Part shown: piece after piece, positions 34,888-46,138 of the stretch
How positions within the stretch are numbered: position 1 is the first letter of the stretch
How the letters are laid out: the number at the start of each line of letters is the position of its first letter
NCBI RefSeq assembly: GCF_030272615.1
Contig: NC_081412.1
Span: 542,644,335-542,708,334, forward strand
Direction of reading: 5' to 3'
DNA length: 64,000 nt
Source: Cryptomeria japonica
Taxonomy: Eukaryota; Streptophyta; Pinopsida; Cupressales; Cupressaceae
Made by a program: the position numbers and the translations under genes
The notes under the pieces: model-generated
Database searches by the model: none
What the model saw: only the letters and a program-made list of their open reading frames with translations
Told to the model about the DNA's origin: nothing

Positions 34888-36422
34888 TGTTGGCATTACA
34901 ATAAGTTGGGAGATTATTAGCATTACAATAAGTTTGATGGTTGATGATATTGAGAAGGTTGTTGGAGATGAATGATATAATTGATAAAGGATGATTACTA
35001 TCTTAATATTATTATTTTGTCATTGATGTCAAGCAATTGATTTTCTGATTTAGTATGATGTTGCCATATCTTAAAAAGTATGTTTTGATGAGTATAAATA
35101 TGTCGGTAAATGACACAGAAAGAATGTGAAAATAAAGGGGAGTAATAAGTTATTCAATGGGAAACTATTACCAAGTTAGACAGTGATGAGATTATGATGT
35201 TTTGATTGTTTTGATATCCTATATATATGTATTCAAAGACTAAACAAGAAGGAGAAAATATTTCATGCAATAGAATGAGTAAAGGTTTGATACTATTCTA
35301 TTTTACCAAGCAAGGAGCTAGTCGGTAAACTCCAAGGTTATCGACATCGGTTAAAGAAGGAAAAAGTCACTGAGAAGAGAATGTCTACCGAGTAAAGTTC
35401 AGTATTAACCGAGTATCAACTGAGCAGTAACATAATGCATTAAATGAGTGAATACATTATTAAATGAAGGATGCCAATGAGCTGGAGATTTATTGAAGAT
35501 TGGAAAGTCGTGTAAGAAGTTTGTTAAGGATCAACGACAATGTGAATTCAAGAGTTAGATCTACAACACAGATTGAACGGTCCTAACTGAGCACAAGTAC
35601 CAAGGAAGGATACAAGTTTCAAGGTAAGATAAAACATTTTTTTGATTGAAGGATTCAATGAACCTAGTCAAGTTTGAAGATCCAATGGCTAAGATTAATC
35701 ATGGGAAATGTGATTAAGGAGATTAAGCAGTAAGGAATTGCTTATAAATAAAGAGTAGTCGAATAACAAAGTATGCGGGCAAACTGGAAGCACAATGATG
35801 CTATAGAGGTGATTACCGAGTATAGAAGATTGAAGAATAGATTGAGAAGCCCAGCAAGGAGAAAGATAAGTCTTATGAAAAGATTATCCTGAGCACATTG
35901 AGCACATAGAATCTTCTTTAACATTTTAGATGTGAAGTTGCAGATATATTTTATTACTGTTATTTATTTTTGTAAGTGATAGGAAATCTCTTAACTGAGT
36001 GGACTTAACAGTCTTATTTGTAAATCCTCTTGGAAGGTAACATTCTGAATGAGTGTTTGAAATCCTCTGACAAGGTCACTTCTAACAAAGTGAAAATTCT
36101 AACAGATCTGAGGGAAATCCCTTAACTGGGTCACATCTAGCAATGTGTATGTAATCTTTAATAGGATTTGCTTTTAACTAAGCATACTCTAGAAGAGTAT
36201 ATTTTCTTGTGGGTCTGAAATCCCATAGTTGTTTTTCCCTATTAGGGTTTCCATGTTAAATCTAGTGTCAAATGTGATTTAATGTTTTAAGTTTATCTGT
36301 TTATAAGTTTGAATGATTTACAGTCATAGTTGCATATCCAGTAAGTGCTACCAAGGTTGAATTTGATTAAAGTATTGATTATTGAGGTTATCTGATTCAC
36401 CCCCCCTCTCATCTAACTAACA
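34888..36422 (+). repeat. A 3' LTR
   Basis: 1,535 bp, partner of 28713-30259, with the same edge duplication and the same CTAACTAACA end. Confidence 0.88.
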
Positions 36423-36427
36423 AATCA

Positions 36428-37717
36428 GTGTAAGGGTTTCACTAAGTGTGACTACCAGTTGGTAGTCTCAACTCTAGGGTTTACAGTTTGGAAATCTAAC
36501 TTGTGTGATGCAACCCGTGACATTCTATGATGAGTTAGCTAAGAGATAAGGATGAGATCGAGACACCATGTTAGTTTTGTACACGTGAAGGATTTCCTTG
36601 AGGATCTTGCATGTGAAGATCGATTGCATTAAATGTCTACCTCGAGAATGACCATTTTTCTTAGCAGTATGTGAAGAAAGCATGATGGGTTACAGATTTC
36701 TATGTGCGGTGAATAATGGACAGTGTAGAATGACTTGTGATCTATTTGAGATTGTGTCATTCTATGTAATGTATTTGGACCGTCAAGATTGGACCACTTG
36801 TAATTGTAAACCTAAAATACTTAGGGTTTAGGGTTTATGTTACCGACCTAATTGTCAACTATAAGGTCGATGATGTTTGTTATTTAAAGTTATTGGCAAA
36901 TCTTGTGTGTGTATCCAAGTGATGAGATACTTGCCGGACCAGTGAGTGAAAACTATAGTGTGAATTGCAAAGTAGAGAAACTAAAAAATGATTTGCCTTA
37001 GCATATAGTTCTGTTATCAGATTAGAGCTTTACCTGTTGTCTTCTAACCATTTCAATAGAAGGAAAATCCCTTGACTGAGTAGCTTTAACATGCTTATTG
37101 TAAAACCTCTAACCAAGTGACTCAAGTTCATTGAGTTTTTCAAATCCTCTAGCAAGGTAACCGTTAATAGGGTTTCAACCTTTAACAAGGTATATAGCCA
37201 TCCCTTTACTCGGTGATCTTTAACAGGATCGGTTCCTAACAGAACCTTATTGTAAAGTCTTTAACTGGACTAGGCTCCTAACAGAGCAAGCTTCAAAAGA
37301 GTTCAAAACAAGCTTGTGGGTATTCATCCCCACCATGGTTTTTCCCATTTGAGTTTCCACATGAAAAAATTATGTGTCATGAGTTATGCATTTTTCATGT
37401 GATGATTGATTATTATTTGTTTAGGTGAATATGCATGCAGAGCTAATGGTTATGGTATTACTGATACAACACATACATATATATATTGGTAAAGTAGTTA
37501 TCAAGTGTTGAATGATATTTGAAGTATTTAGTTTTACCAGTTTAGACGTCTAAAGCATTTCCATGTTTAACCAGTATACCCATGGTTAAGTTTAGTGATG
37601 AAGACAACCGGTCAGGATAGTTTTAATATCATAAAGTATTGAGAAGTTTTTGTCTATAGTGATTCACCCCCCCTCTCAGTTCCAGTTAGGGTATTTGTTG
37701 TTCATCATTATTCATCA
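36428..37717 (+). repeat. B LTR1, 3' piece
   Basis: Resumes B's LTR after A and runs to TTCATCATTATTCATCA. It includes TTAGGGTTTAGGGTTTA at 36821-36837, a string of TTTAACAGG/CCTTGAC motifs at 37070-37290, and the CACCATGGTTTTTCCC block near 37330. Confidence 0.85.
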
Positions 37718-37788
37718 ATGGGTATTAGAACAACTCCAGGTCCTTGGTGATATAAGCTTCACTGCTTAAGGTAAAAGATCTCGCTTTA

Positions 37789-38757
37789 ATGATGAAGAAG
37801 GAAGGTCCTAAGTTCAATAGAGATAACTTTTTAGATGACATAATCTTTGGAGGAGTTGATGAAATGAAGAAAGAGTTTGAGATGTCTCTAATAGGAGAGA
37901 TAAAGTTCTTCATTGGTCTACAGATTCAGCAAATGAAAGAGGGTATCTTTATTACCCAGTCTAAATATGTCAAAGAGGTATTGAAGACCTTTGGCATGGA
38001 GGAAAGAAAACCGGTCGGTACACTGATGATGACCAAATGTAAATTGACTAAGGAAGATAGTTCATCGTTAGTGAATGAGAAGGAGTACCAGTCAATGGTC
38101 AGTAAGCTGCACTATGTGGTACACAATAGACCAGGTATTGCTCATGCAGTGGGCATAGTAGCCCATTTTAAGAAAAGTCCAAGAGAATCCCACTTGGTAG
38201 CAGTCAAGAGGATTCTTAGATACCAGAAAGGGACAGTTGATTATGGATTGTGGTATCCATACAATGGTGATTTTAATCTCAAGGTATTTACCGATGGAGA
38301 TTGGGAATGTAATGTGGGTGATCGGAAGAGCACAACCAGTGGATTGTTCTTTCTTGGTGGAAGACTAGTCTCATGGACAAGTAAGAAGTAGAGCTGTACT
38401 TCTCAGTCTACAGTTGAAGCAAAGTATGTGGCAACATTTATGAATTACACTTAAGCAATCTAGATAAAAAATGTATTGGATGGTTTCAAAGTACCTATAT
38501 CTGAACTAGTGAGTATATTTTGTGACAACACAAGTGCAATTAATATTTTCGAGAATTCGCTATTGCATGCTAGAACTAAGCACATTGAGCTCAAGTATCA
38601 TTTTTTGAGAGAGAAGGTTCAAAAGAAAGAGGTTGTATTACAACATATTTCCAGTAAGGAGTAGCTAGCAGACATATTCACTAAGCCCTTACCAAAGACT
38701 ACATTTACCTATTTGAGAGGTGAATTAGGGATTCTGCTCCTTCATGAAGTAAACTAA
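37789..38757 (+). pseudogene. B int1: deleted copy with Gag-RT junction
   Basis: The internal region (37718-39030) lost about 3.2 kb. Gag begins as in the full copies (MMKKEGPKFNRDNF), then jumps in frame into the RT palm at LDDIIFGG. The 200-codon frame 37789-38391 therefore joins 14 Gag residues to the RT tail and RNase H. A further 24 bp is missing between two GATGAAATGA repeats, which removes the SHAFADEM segment. RNase H is broken by TAG in the KKQSC motif, then by TAA and TAG in YTQAIW and TAG in KEQLA. The first VDD residue (Val) is lost too. No protease, integrase or full RT remains. Confidence 0.85.
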
Positions 38758-39018
38758 AGATGTGTGCTCCACATCAATCAGGTATTATAGTGAAAAATAT
38801 TTTAGGATTGATGTGTTGAAGGATGCTACTCCATAGGGGGAGCAACATAAGTGGAGATTGGAAGCTTGTGCCTCCACTTTGGCATTGGTGTCAAAGGGGG
38901 AGAAGATATCTAATGATGTATGATATGGGAGAAGATATCTAATGATGAAGATATTTTAGTTGCATTGGTCTATGATGTTTTTATTTGCAATGCTACACTG
39001 AGTATTGCCATCAATGCC

Positions 39019-39029
39019 AAAGGGGGAGA
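39019..39029 (+). other. B int1 polypurine tract
   Basis: AAAGGGGGAGA, then T and the TGTTGGCC start of LTR2. Confidence 0.8.
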
Positions 39030-39030
39030 T

Positions 39031-40200
39031 TGTTGGCCTATGATGATATGATGATATGATGATAATGTATGTTGTCATTGATGTCAATAAGTACACGTGA
39101 ACCAGCATGAATATTGGAAGACTTTGTTATTGATGTTAAGGTTGGAGAACCGGTATGGAGAGATGAAGTGAACCGGTGTCAGGGTTTCACTAAGTGTGAC
39201 TACCGGTTGGTATTCTAGGCTCTAGGGTTTCTGGTTTTGCAATATAGCTTATGCGATGCAACGGTGACATTCTGTAATGAGTTAGCTAAGAGATAACGAT
39301 TGGATCGAGACACCATGTCAGTTTTGTGCACGTGAATGATTTCCTTGAGGATCTTAGATGTGAAGATCGATTGCATTAAATGTCTACCTTGGGAATGAAC
39401 TTTTTTCTTAGTGGTATGTGAAGAAAGCATGATGGGTCACTAATTTCTATGTGCGGTGAAGAATGGACGATGCAGAATGACTTGTGAGCTATTTGAAATT
39501 ATTTCATTCTATGTAATGTGTTGGATGGTGTAAACCTAAAATACTTATGGTTTAGGGTTTATGCTACTGACCTAATTGTTGTCTATAAGGTTGATGATGT
39601 TTGTTATTGTAAGTTGTTGGCAACTATTGTGTGTGTATCCAAGTGATGAGATACTTCCCAAACCAATGAGTGAAAACTGCAGAGTGTGGTTGCAGAGTAG
39701 AGGAACTGAAAAGGATCTTCCTTAGCATATAGTGTTGTTATTAGATAAGAGGTTTACCTGTTGTCTTCTAACCATTTCAGCAGAAGGAAAATCCCTTGAC
39801 CGATTAGATTTAACAGGCTTATTGTAAAACATCTAAGCAGGTGACTCAAGTTCATTGAGTTCTTCAAATCCTCTAGCAAGATAATCTTTAATAGGGTTTC
39901 AACCTTTAACAGGGTATATAGCTAATGGTTATGGTATTACTGATACAAAACATGCATATGTATGTTGTTAAAGTAGTTATCAAGTGTTGAATGATATTTG
40001 AAGTATTCAGTTTTACCAGTTTAGTTGTCTAAAGCATTTCTGTGTTTAACCGGTATACCCATGGTTAAGTTCAGTGATGAAGTAAATTGGTCATGATTGT
40101 TTTAATATGATAAAGTATTGAGAAGTTTTTGTCTGTATTGATTCACTCCCCCCTCCTCTCAGTACCAGTTAGGGTATTTGTTGTTCATCATTATTCATCA
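39031..40200 (+). repeat. B LTR2, shared, internally deleted
   Basis: 1,170 bp. It lacks about 250 bp present in LTR1 and LTR3, between GGGTATATAGC and TAATGGTTATGG near 39921. In LTR1 both deletion ends carry AGC, which suggests slippage or end-joining at microhomology. The lost part includes the GGTTTTTCCC block. Confidence 0.85.
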
Positions 40201-40202
40201 AT

Positions 40203-40214
40203 TGGTATCAAAGT
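40203..40214 (+). other. B int2 primer binding site, degraded
   Basis: TGGTATCAAAGT, two changes from the iMet site, immediately after LTR2. Confidence 0.7.
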
Positions 40215-40271
40215 AAATACAGGTCCTCGGTGATATAAGCATAACCGCTTGAGGTAAAAGATCTTGCTTTA

Positions 40272-43200
40272 ATGATGAAGAGGGAAGGTCCTAAGCTCAA
40301 TAGAGATAACTTCAAAATATAGAAGGATAGAAGGAAGATCTATATCAAGAGTTTGGGTACTCACTGGAGATATGTTGAGAATGCCTATGTAATCCTCACT
40401 AGCATTCTAACCGATAATCAGAAAAGAGAGATTCAAGAAAATGGGCAAGTCATGGAAGCCCTTATTAGAAATTTGTCAGATATTGAGTTCATTGATGTAC
40501 AAGATAAGGAAAATCCTAAGGATGTATGGGACACATTGGAAACTATTTATGGTGGTGCTGAGCATGTCAAACAAGATAAGGAAGAGAGCCTTAGAGGAAA
40601 ATTTGAGGACATGAGGATGGTTGAAGGTGAGACCATTCAACAATATGGCATAAGGATCAAGACTGTGGTTGGAGATATCAATAGCACTGGTGGAACAATT
40701 GATGATTCCAGCATTGTCAGTAAAGGTTTGAGATCATTGTTACCAGTCTATGCAATCAGAGTTGCTGGTATTGAGGAACTAAGGTTTATTAAGAAAACCA
40801 AGATATCCTTAGACTCTATCATTGCAAAGTTGACTGCATATGAGTTAAATAGCTATGATGGTAGTGTTTAGAAGACTGAGTCAACTTTTAGAGCATCTGT
40901 TGCACCAACCAAAAAAGGAAAAGAAGTAAGTACCAGTTATGAATCCATGTAAAGAAGAGGTATGGATGATGAAGAGATTCTGATGGAGTTTGAAGGTCTT
41001 CTTGCTAAGAGACTTCCAAAAGGCACTTAAAAATAAAGAGGTAAGCTTCATTTAAATGTTTTTCCTACAACAAGATAGGACATATAGCTATTAACTGTCC
41101 TAATAATGACAATAAGGACAAACCAAAGAGGTTTAAAAAGTATAAAGGAGGAATTAGAAGAAATTGTCTTATTGCAGTTGATGAAGGTGTTACTGATGAA
41201 GAATCTGAGGATGAAGAGAATGAGAAGATAGTGTTTGTAGTTGTAAAGGAAGAAGTGTCTGACAAGAAAGCACTTGTCTCTCGCATTGACAACTCTAATG
41301 ACTAGATTATTGATAGTGGTTCTCACCACATGACTAGTGACAGGAGAAAGTTTTTTGTCTCTAGATGAATATGATGGAGGTGTTGTCAGATTTGGAAATG
41401 ATGCACTGTTCTTGTTAAAAGGAAAAGGAACCATCTCACTGAATGGAAACAACAATGCAGATGATGTCTACTAGGTAGAAGGTCTTAAGCATAGCCTTTT
41501 GAGTGTTGCTCAGCTAAATGACAAAGGACTCATTCTGAAGTTCAAAGGTGGAGTCTGCAATATAATTGGAAAGAGTGGTGAACTTACTGCCACCAATAAG
41601 AAGACCAAAGGTAACTTGTTTCAGTTGAATGCCAAGATTAGTTGGTGTCTGATGGCGAAGTTTGATGACAGTTTCCATTTGGATATGCCATAGGAGACTT
41701 TTTCATATGAACTTTGATGATATTGTAAAGGCGAGTAAGAGGATTGCCTTTGCTCAAAAAACCAAAGAATTATTTGTGGAGAGAATGTCAACTTGGGAAG
41801 ATGTCTTCCTCAACTTACAAAGGTAAGTCTTTTTCAGCAGAGAACTTACTTGATATTATGGAAACTGATCTATGTGGTCCAATCAAAACTAAAAGTATTC
41901 AAGGAGATAGGTATTTCATGATTCTTACCAATGATTTCTCAAGAATGATGTGGGTCACATTCTTGAAAGACAAGTCTGAGGCATTTGAAAAGTTCAAAGC
42001 GTTTAGAGAATTAGTAGAGAAGGAAAGTGGTCAAAGGATAGAATGCCTAAGAACTAATCAAGGAGGTAAATTCACTTATGATGAATTCAACAAGTAGTAC
42101 AAAGAGAACGATATCAAGAGGTAGTTGTCTGCCCCAAGGACAACACAACAAAATGACATAGAGGAAATGAATAACATGACTGTAGTTGAAGTGGCCAGAA
42201 TAATGTTGATCCAAGGAAAGGTTGCTCACAGTTTTTGGAGAGAAGCAGTGAGCATTGCAGTCTATACTATGAACTGAGTACTCATAAAGAAAGGTAAAGA
42301 TAAAAACCCTTATGAGTACTGGACCAGGAACACTCCCACTATGAGTTATTTTAAATTATTTGGAAGTAAGTGTTACATAAAGAGAGGTGAGAACCTGAGA
42401 AAGTTTGATGTTAAATGTGATGAAGGAATATTTCTGGGATATTCCACTAAGAGCAAAGCTCTGAAGTGCTACAAAAATAGAACATAGAAAATTGTTGTGA
42501 GTATCAATGTCAGGGTTGATGAATCCCTTGAGGAGCCTAAAGAAACCTGCAGCAAGAAAGTGGAAGATGAATAGAGTATAGCCTTTTGGGAACCGGTTAA
42601 GAAAGAAACAAGTAAAGACCTAAGTGTTCTTCTACCGATAGAAGCTGCAGTAAGTGAAGAAGAAGATGGAGAAGAAGAAGAGGAAAAGCAAGAAGAACAA
42701 GCTAGAGTCATTCCTAGATATGTGAAACTACATCATGATCCGAAGCAGATCATAGGAGACAAAGATGCAGGGATATTCACAACAAGAAAGGTGAAAGAAA
42801 ACTCTTGCGTGATTTTTGAATTTGAGCCTAAGACTTCTAGAGAAGCACTTACAGATGAAGACTGGATTAAGGCAATGGAAGAGGAGCTAGACCAAATAGA
42901 AAAGAATGCAACATGGTCTTTTGTACCGAGACTAGAACACAAGAAGGTCATAGGTACCAAATGTGTCTTCAGGAATAAGCTAAATGAAGAAGGCACAATT
43001 ATAAGGAAAAAGTTAAGACTTGTATGGAAGGGATATGATCAAGAAGAGGGAGAAAACTATGGAGAAATGTTTTCTCCAGTAGATAGACTGGAAGGTGTTC
43101 AAATTCTACTTGCATTTGCAGCATTTAAGGGATTCAAGGTATACCAGATGGATGTGAAGTCTACGTTCTTAAATGGAATCCTAGAAGAGGAAGTGTATAT

Positions 43201-44355
43201 TGAGCAATCGGATGGGTTTGCCTTATCAAAAGATAGTAACATGGTTTTTAGATTACACAAGGCCCTATATGGATTGAAACAAGCACCTAGGGTATGGTAT
43301 AATAGATTACACTCTCATCTTGTGAAGATAGGATTTTAGAGAACAAGTGAGGATAGACACATTTATCCGAAATTTGAAGGTGATCAGATTCTGATTTGTA
43401 AAGTGTTTGTAGATGACATAATCTTTGGAGGAGATGATGAAATGAGTCATGCATTTGCAGATGAAATGAAGAACGAGTTTGAGATGTCTTTGATAGGAGA
43501 GATAAAGTTCTTCATTGCTCTATAGATTCAACAAATGAAAGAGGGTATCTTTATTACCTAGTCTAAATATGTCAAAGAGGTATTGAAGACCTTTGGCATG
43601 GAGGAAAGCAAACTAGTTGGTACACCGATGGTGACCAGATGTAAATTGGCTAAGGAAGATGATTCAATGTTAGTGAATGAGGAGTACTGGTCAATGATCG
43701 ACAAGCTGCACTATGTGGTACATAATAGAGCAGATATTGCTCATGCAGTGGGCATAGTAGCTCATTATTTTTTATTCCAAGAGAATCCCACTTGGTAGCA
43801 CTCAAGAGGATTCTTAGATACCAGAAAGGGATAGTCGATTATGGATTGTGGTATCCATACAATGGTGATTTCAATTTCAAGGTATTTTCTGATGTAGATT
43901 TGGGACGTAATGTGGACGACCAGAAGAGAACAACCGATGGAGCATTATTTCTTGGTGGAAGACTAGTCTCATGGATGAGTAAGAAGTAGAGTTGTACTTC
44001 TCAGTCTATAGCTGAAGCGGATTATGTGGAAACATTTATGAATTGCACTCAAGCATTCTGGATGAAAAATGTATTGGATGGTTTCAAAGTACCTATATCT
44101 GAACTGGTGAGTATATTTTGTGACAACACAAGTGCAATAAATATTTCCAAGAATTCGGTATTGCATTCTAGAACTAAGCACATTGAGCTCAAGTATCATT
44201 TCTTGAGAGAGAAGGTTCAAAACAAATAGGTTGTATTACAACATGTTTCTAGTAAGGAGCAACTAGCAGACATATTCACTAAGCCCTTACCAAAGAGTAC
44301 ATTTACCTATTTGAGATGTGAATTTGGGATTCTGCCCCTTCATGAAGTAAACTAA
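40272..44355 (+). pseudogene. B int2 Gag-Pol polyprotein, disrupted
   Basis: Start MMKREGPKLNRDNF at 40272; end LHEVN at 44355. Gag is at 40353-41040, and its knuckle near 41060 is frameshifted. The protease DSG is near 41318, but the Cys after it is deleted. The integrase core is at 41840-42300, with ETDLCGP kept, but RTNQGGKF shows the second catalytic Asp changed to Asn. RT is at 42860-43560 with DVKSTFLNG and FVDDIIFGG intact. RNase H is at 43700-44355. At least a dozen stops are present. Those reading TAG for CAG include GSVQKTE, KRQLS, GFQRTS, GLQIQ, TQSK and KKQSC, and TAG for TGG occurs in NEWII and VYWVEG. Not functional. Confidence 0.9.
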
Positions 44356-44616
44356 AGATGTGTGCTCCACATTAGTCAGGTATTATAGTGACAAATCTTT
44401 TAGGATTTATGTGGTGAAGGATGCTACTCCATAGGGGGAGCAACATAAGTAGAGATTGGAAGCTTGTGCCTCCACTTTGGCATTGCTATGAAAGGGGGAG
44501 AAGATATCTGATGATGTATGATATGGGAGAAGATATCTGATGATGAAGATATTTTAGTTGCACTAGTCTATGATGTTTTTAGTTACAATGCTACACTAAG
44601 TATTGCCATCAATGCC

Positions 44617-44627
44617 AAAGGGGGAGA
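44617..44627 (+). other. B int2 polypurine tract
   Basis: AAAGGGGGAGA before LTR3; a second tract, AAAGGGGGAGA, lies near 44492. Confidence 0.82.
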
Positions 44628-44628
44628 T

Positions 44629-46067
44629 TGCTGGCCTATGATGATATGATGGTATGATGATACGATGATAATGTATGTTGTCATTGATGTCAATAAGTAC
44701 AAGTGAATTGGTATGAAGATTGGAAGAAGTTGTTATTGATGTTCAAGTTTGAGAATTGGTATGGAGAGATGAAGTGAACCAGTCTCAGGGTTTCATTTAG
44801 TGTGACTACCGGTTGGTACTCTAGGTTCTAGGGTTTCCGGTTTGGTAATCTAGCTTGTGCGATGAAACCGGTGACATTCTTTGATGAGTTAGCTAAGAGT
44901 TAAGGATGAGATTGAGACACAAGTCAGTTTTGTGCACATGAAGGATTTCCTTGAGGATCTTGTATGTGAAGATTGATTGCATTAAATATTTATGTCAGGA
45001 ATGAACATTTTTCTTAGCAGTATGTGAAGAAAGCATAATGGATCACTAATTTCTATGTGCAGTGAAGAATGGAAGATGCAGAATAACGTGTGATCTATTT
45101 GAGATAGTTTCATTCTATGTAATGTTTTTGGACGATTAGCATTGGACCGCTTGTCATTGTAAACCTAAAATACTTAGGGTTTAGGGTTTATGCTAATGAC
45201 CTAATTGTTGTTTATAAGGTCAATGATGTTTGTTATTGTAATTTGTTGGCAAATGTTGTGTGTGTATCCAAGTGATGAGATACTTGCAAGACCAATGAGT
45301 GAAAATTGCCGAGTGTGATTGCAGAGTGGAGGAATTCAAAAGGATCTGCCTTAGCATATAGTGCTGTTATCATATCAGATGTTTACCTATTGTCTTCTAA
45401 GCATTTCAACAGAAGGAAAATCCCTTGACCAGGTAGCTTTAACAAGATTATTGTAAACCTCTAACTAGGTGAGTCAAGTTCATTGAGTTCTTCAAATCCT
45501 CTAGAAAGGTAACCTTTAATAGGGTTTCAACTTTCAACAGGGTATATAGCCATCCCTTTACCGACTAATATTTAATAGGATTGGTTCCTAACATAACCTT
45601 ATTGTAAAGTCTTTAACTAGTCTAGGCTCCTAAGAGACAGAGCTTCAAAAGAGTTTAAAAACAGCTTGTGGGTATTCATCCCCACCGTGGTTTTTCACAT
45701 TTGGGTTTCCATGTGAAAAATTTGTTTCATGAGTTGTGCATTTTTCATGTGATGATTGAGTATTCTTTGTTTAGGTGAATATGCATATAGAGATAATGGT
45801 TATGGTATTACTGATACAACACATGCACATGCATATTGGTAAAGTAGTTATCAAGTGCTGAATGATATTTGAAGTATTCAGTTTTACCGGTTTAGTTGTC
45901 TGAAGAATTTCTGTGTTTAATCGGTATACCCATGGTTAAGTTTAGTGGTGAAGACAACCAGTTAGGATTATTTTAATATGATAAAGTATTGAGAAGTTTT
46001 TGTTTGTACTAATTCACTCCCCTTCTCAGTACCAGTTAGGGTATTTGTTGTTCATCATTATTCATCA
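44629..46067 (+). repeat. B LTR3, shared
   Basis: 1,439 bp, TGCTGGCC (for TGTTGGCC)...TTCATCA. Telomere-like TTAGGG repeats are at 45174-45190 and the GTGGTTTTTC block near 45690. Confidence 0.87.
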
Positions 46068-46069
46068 AT

Positions 46070-46081
46070 TGGTATCAGAGC
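46070..46081 (+). other. B int3 primer binding site
   Basis: TGGTATCAGAGC, intact, immediately downstream of LTR3. Confidence 0.9.
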
Positions 46082-46138
46082 AACTCCAGGTCCTCGGTAA
46101 TATAAGCTTAACCACTTGAAGTAAAAGATCTTGCTTTA

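Larger units (their letters stand above)
28713..36422 (+). mobile_element. element A: complete Ty1/copia element nested in B LTR1
   Basis: A 7,710-bp plus-strand element with LTRs 28713-30259 and 34888-36422 and a full but broken Gag-Pol. The flanks are AACCG (28708-28712) and AATCA (36423-36427). They differ by two transitions and otherwise rejoin B's LTR exactly where the uninterrupted copies read GTGAACCGGTGTCAGGG. Sampled LTR stretches differ by about 3-4% by eye, so A is the youngest copy here. Its LTR is distinct from those of the B and C families. Confidence 0.9.

Noticed and set aside
30259-46081. tRNA genes at the TGGTATCAGAGC sites
   Set aside because: These are 12-nt primer binding sites beside LTRs; no cloverleaf can be formed around them.
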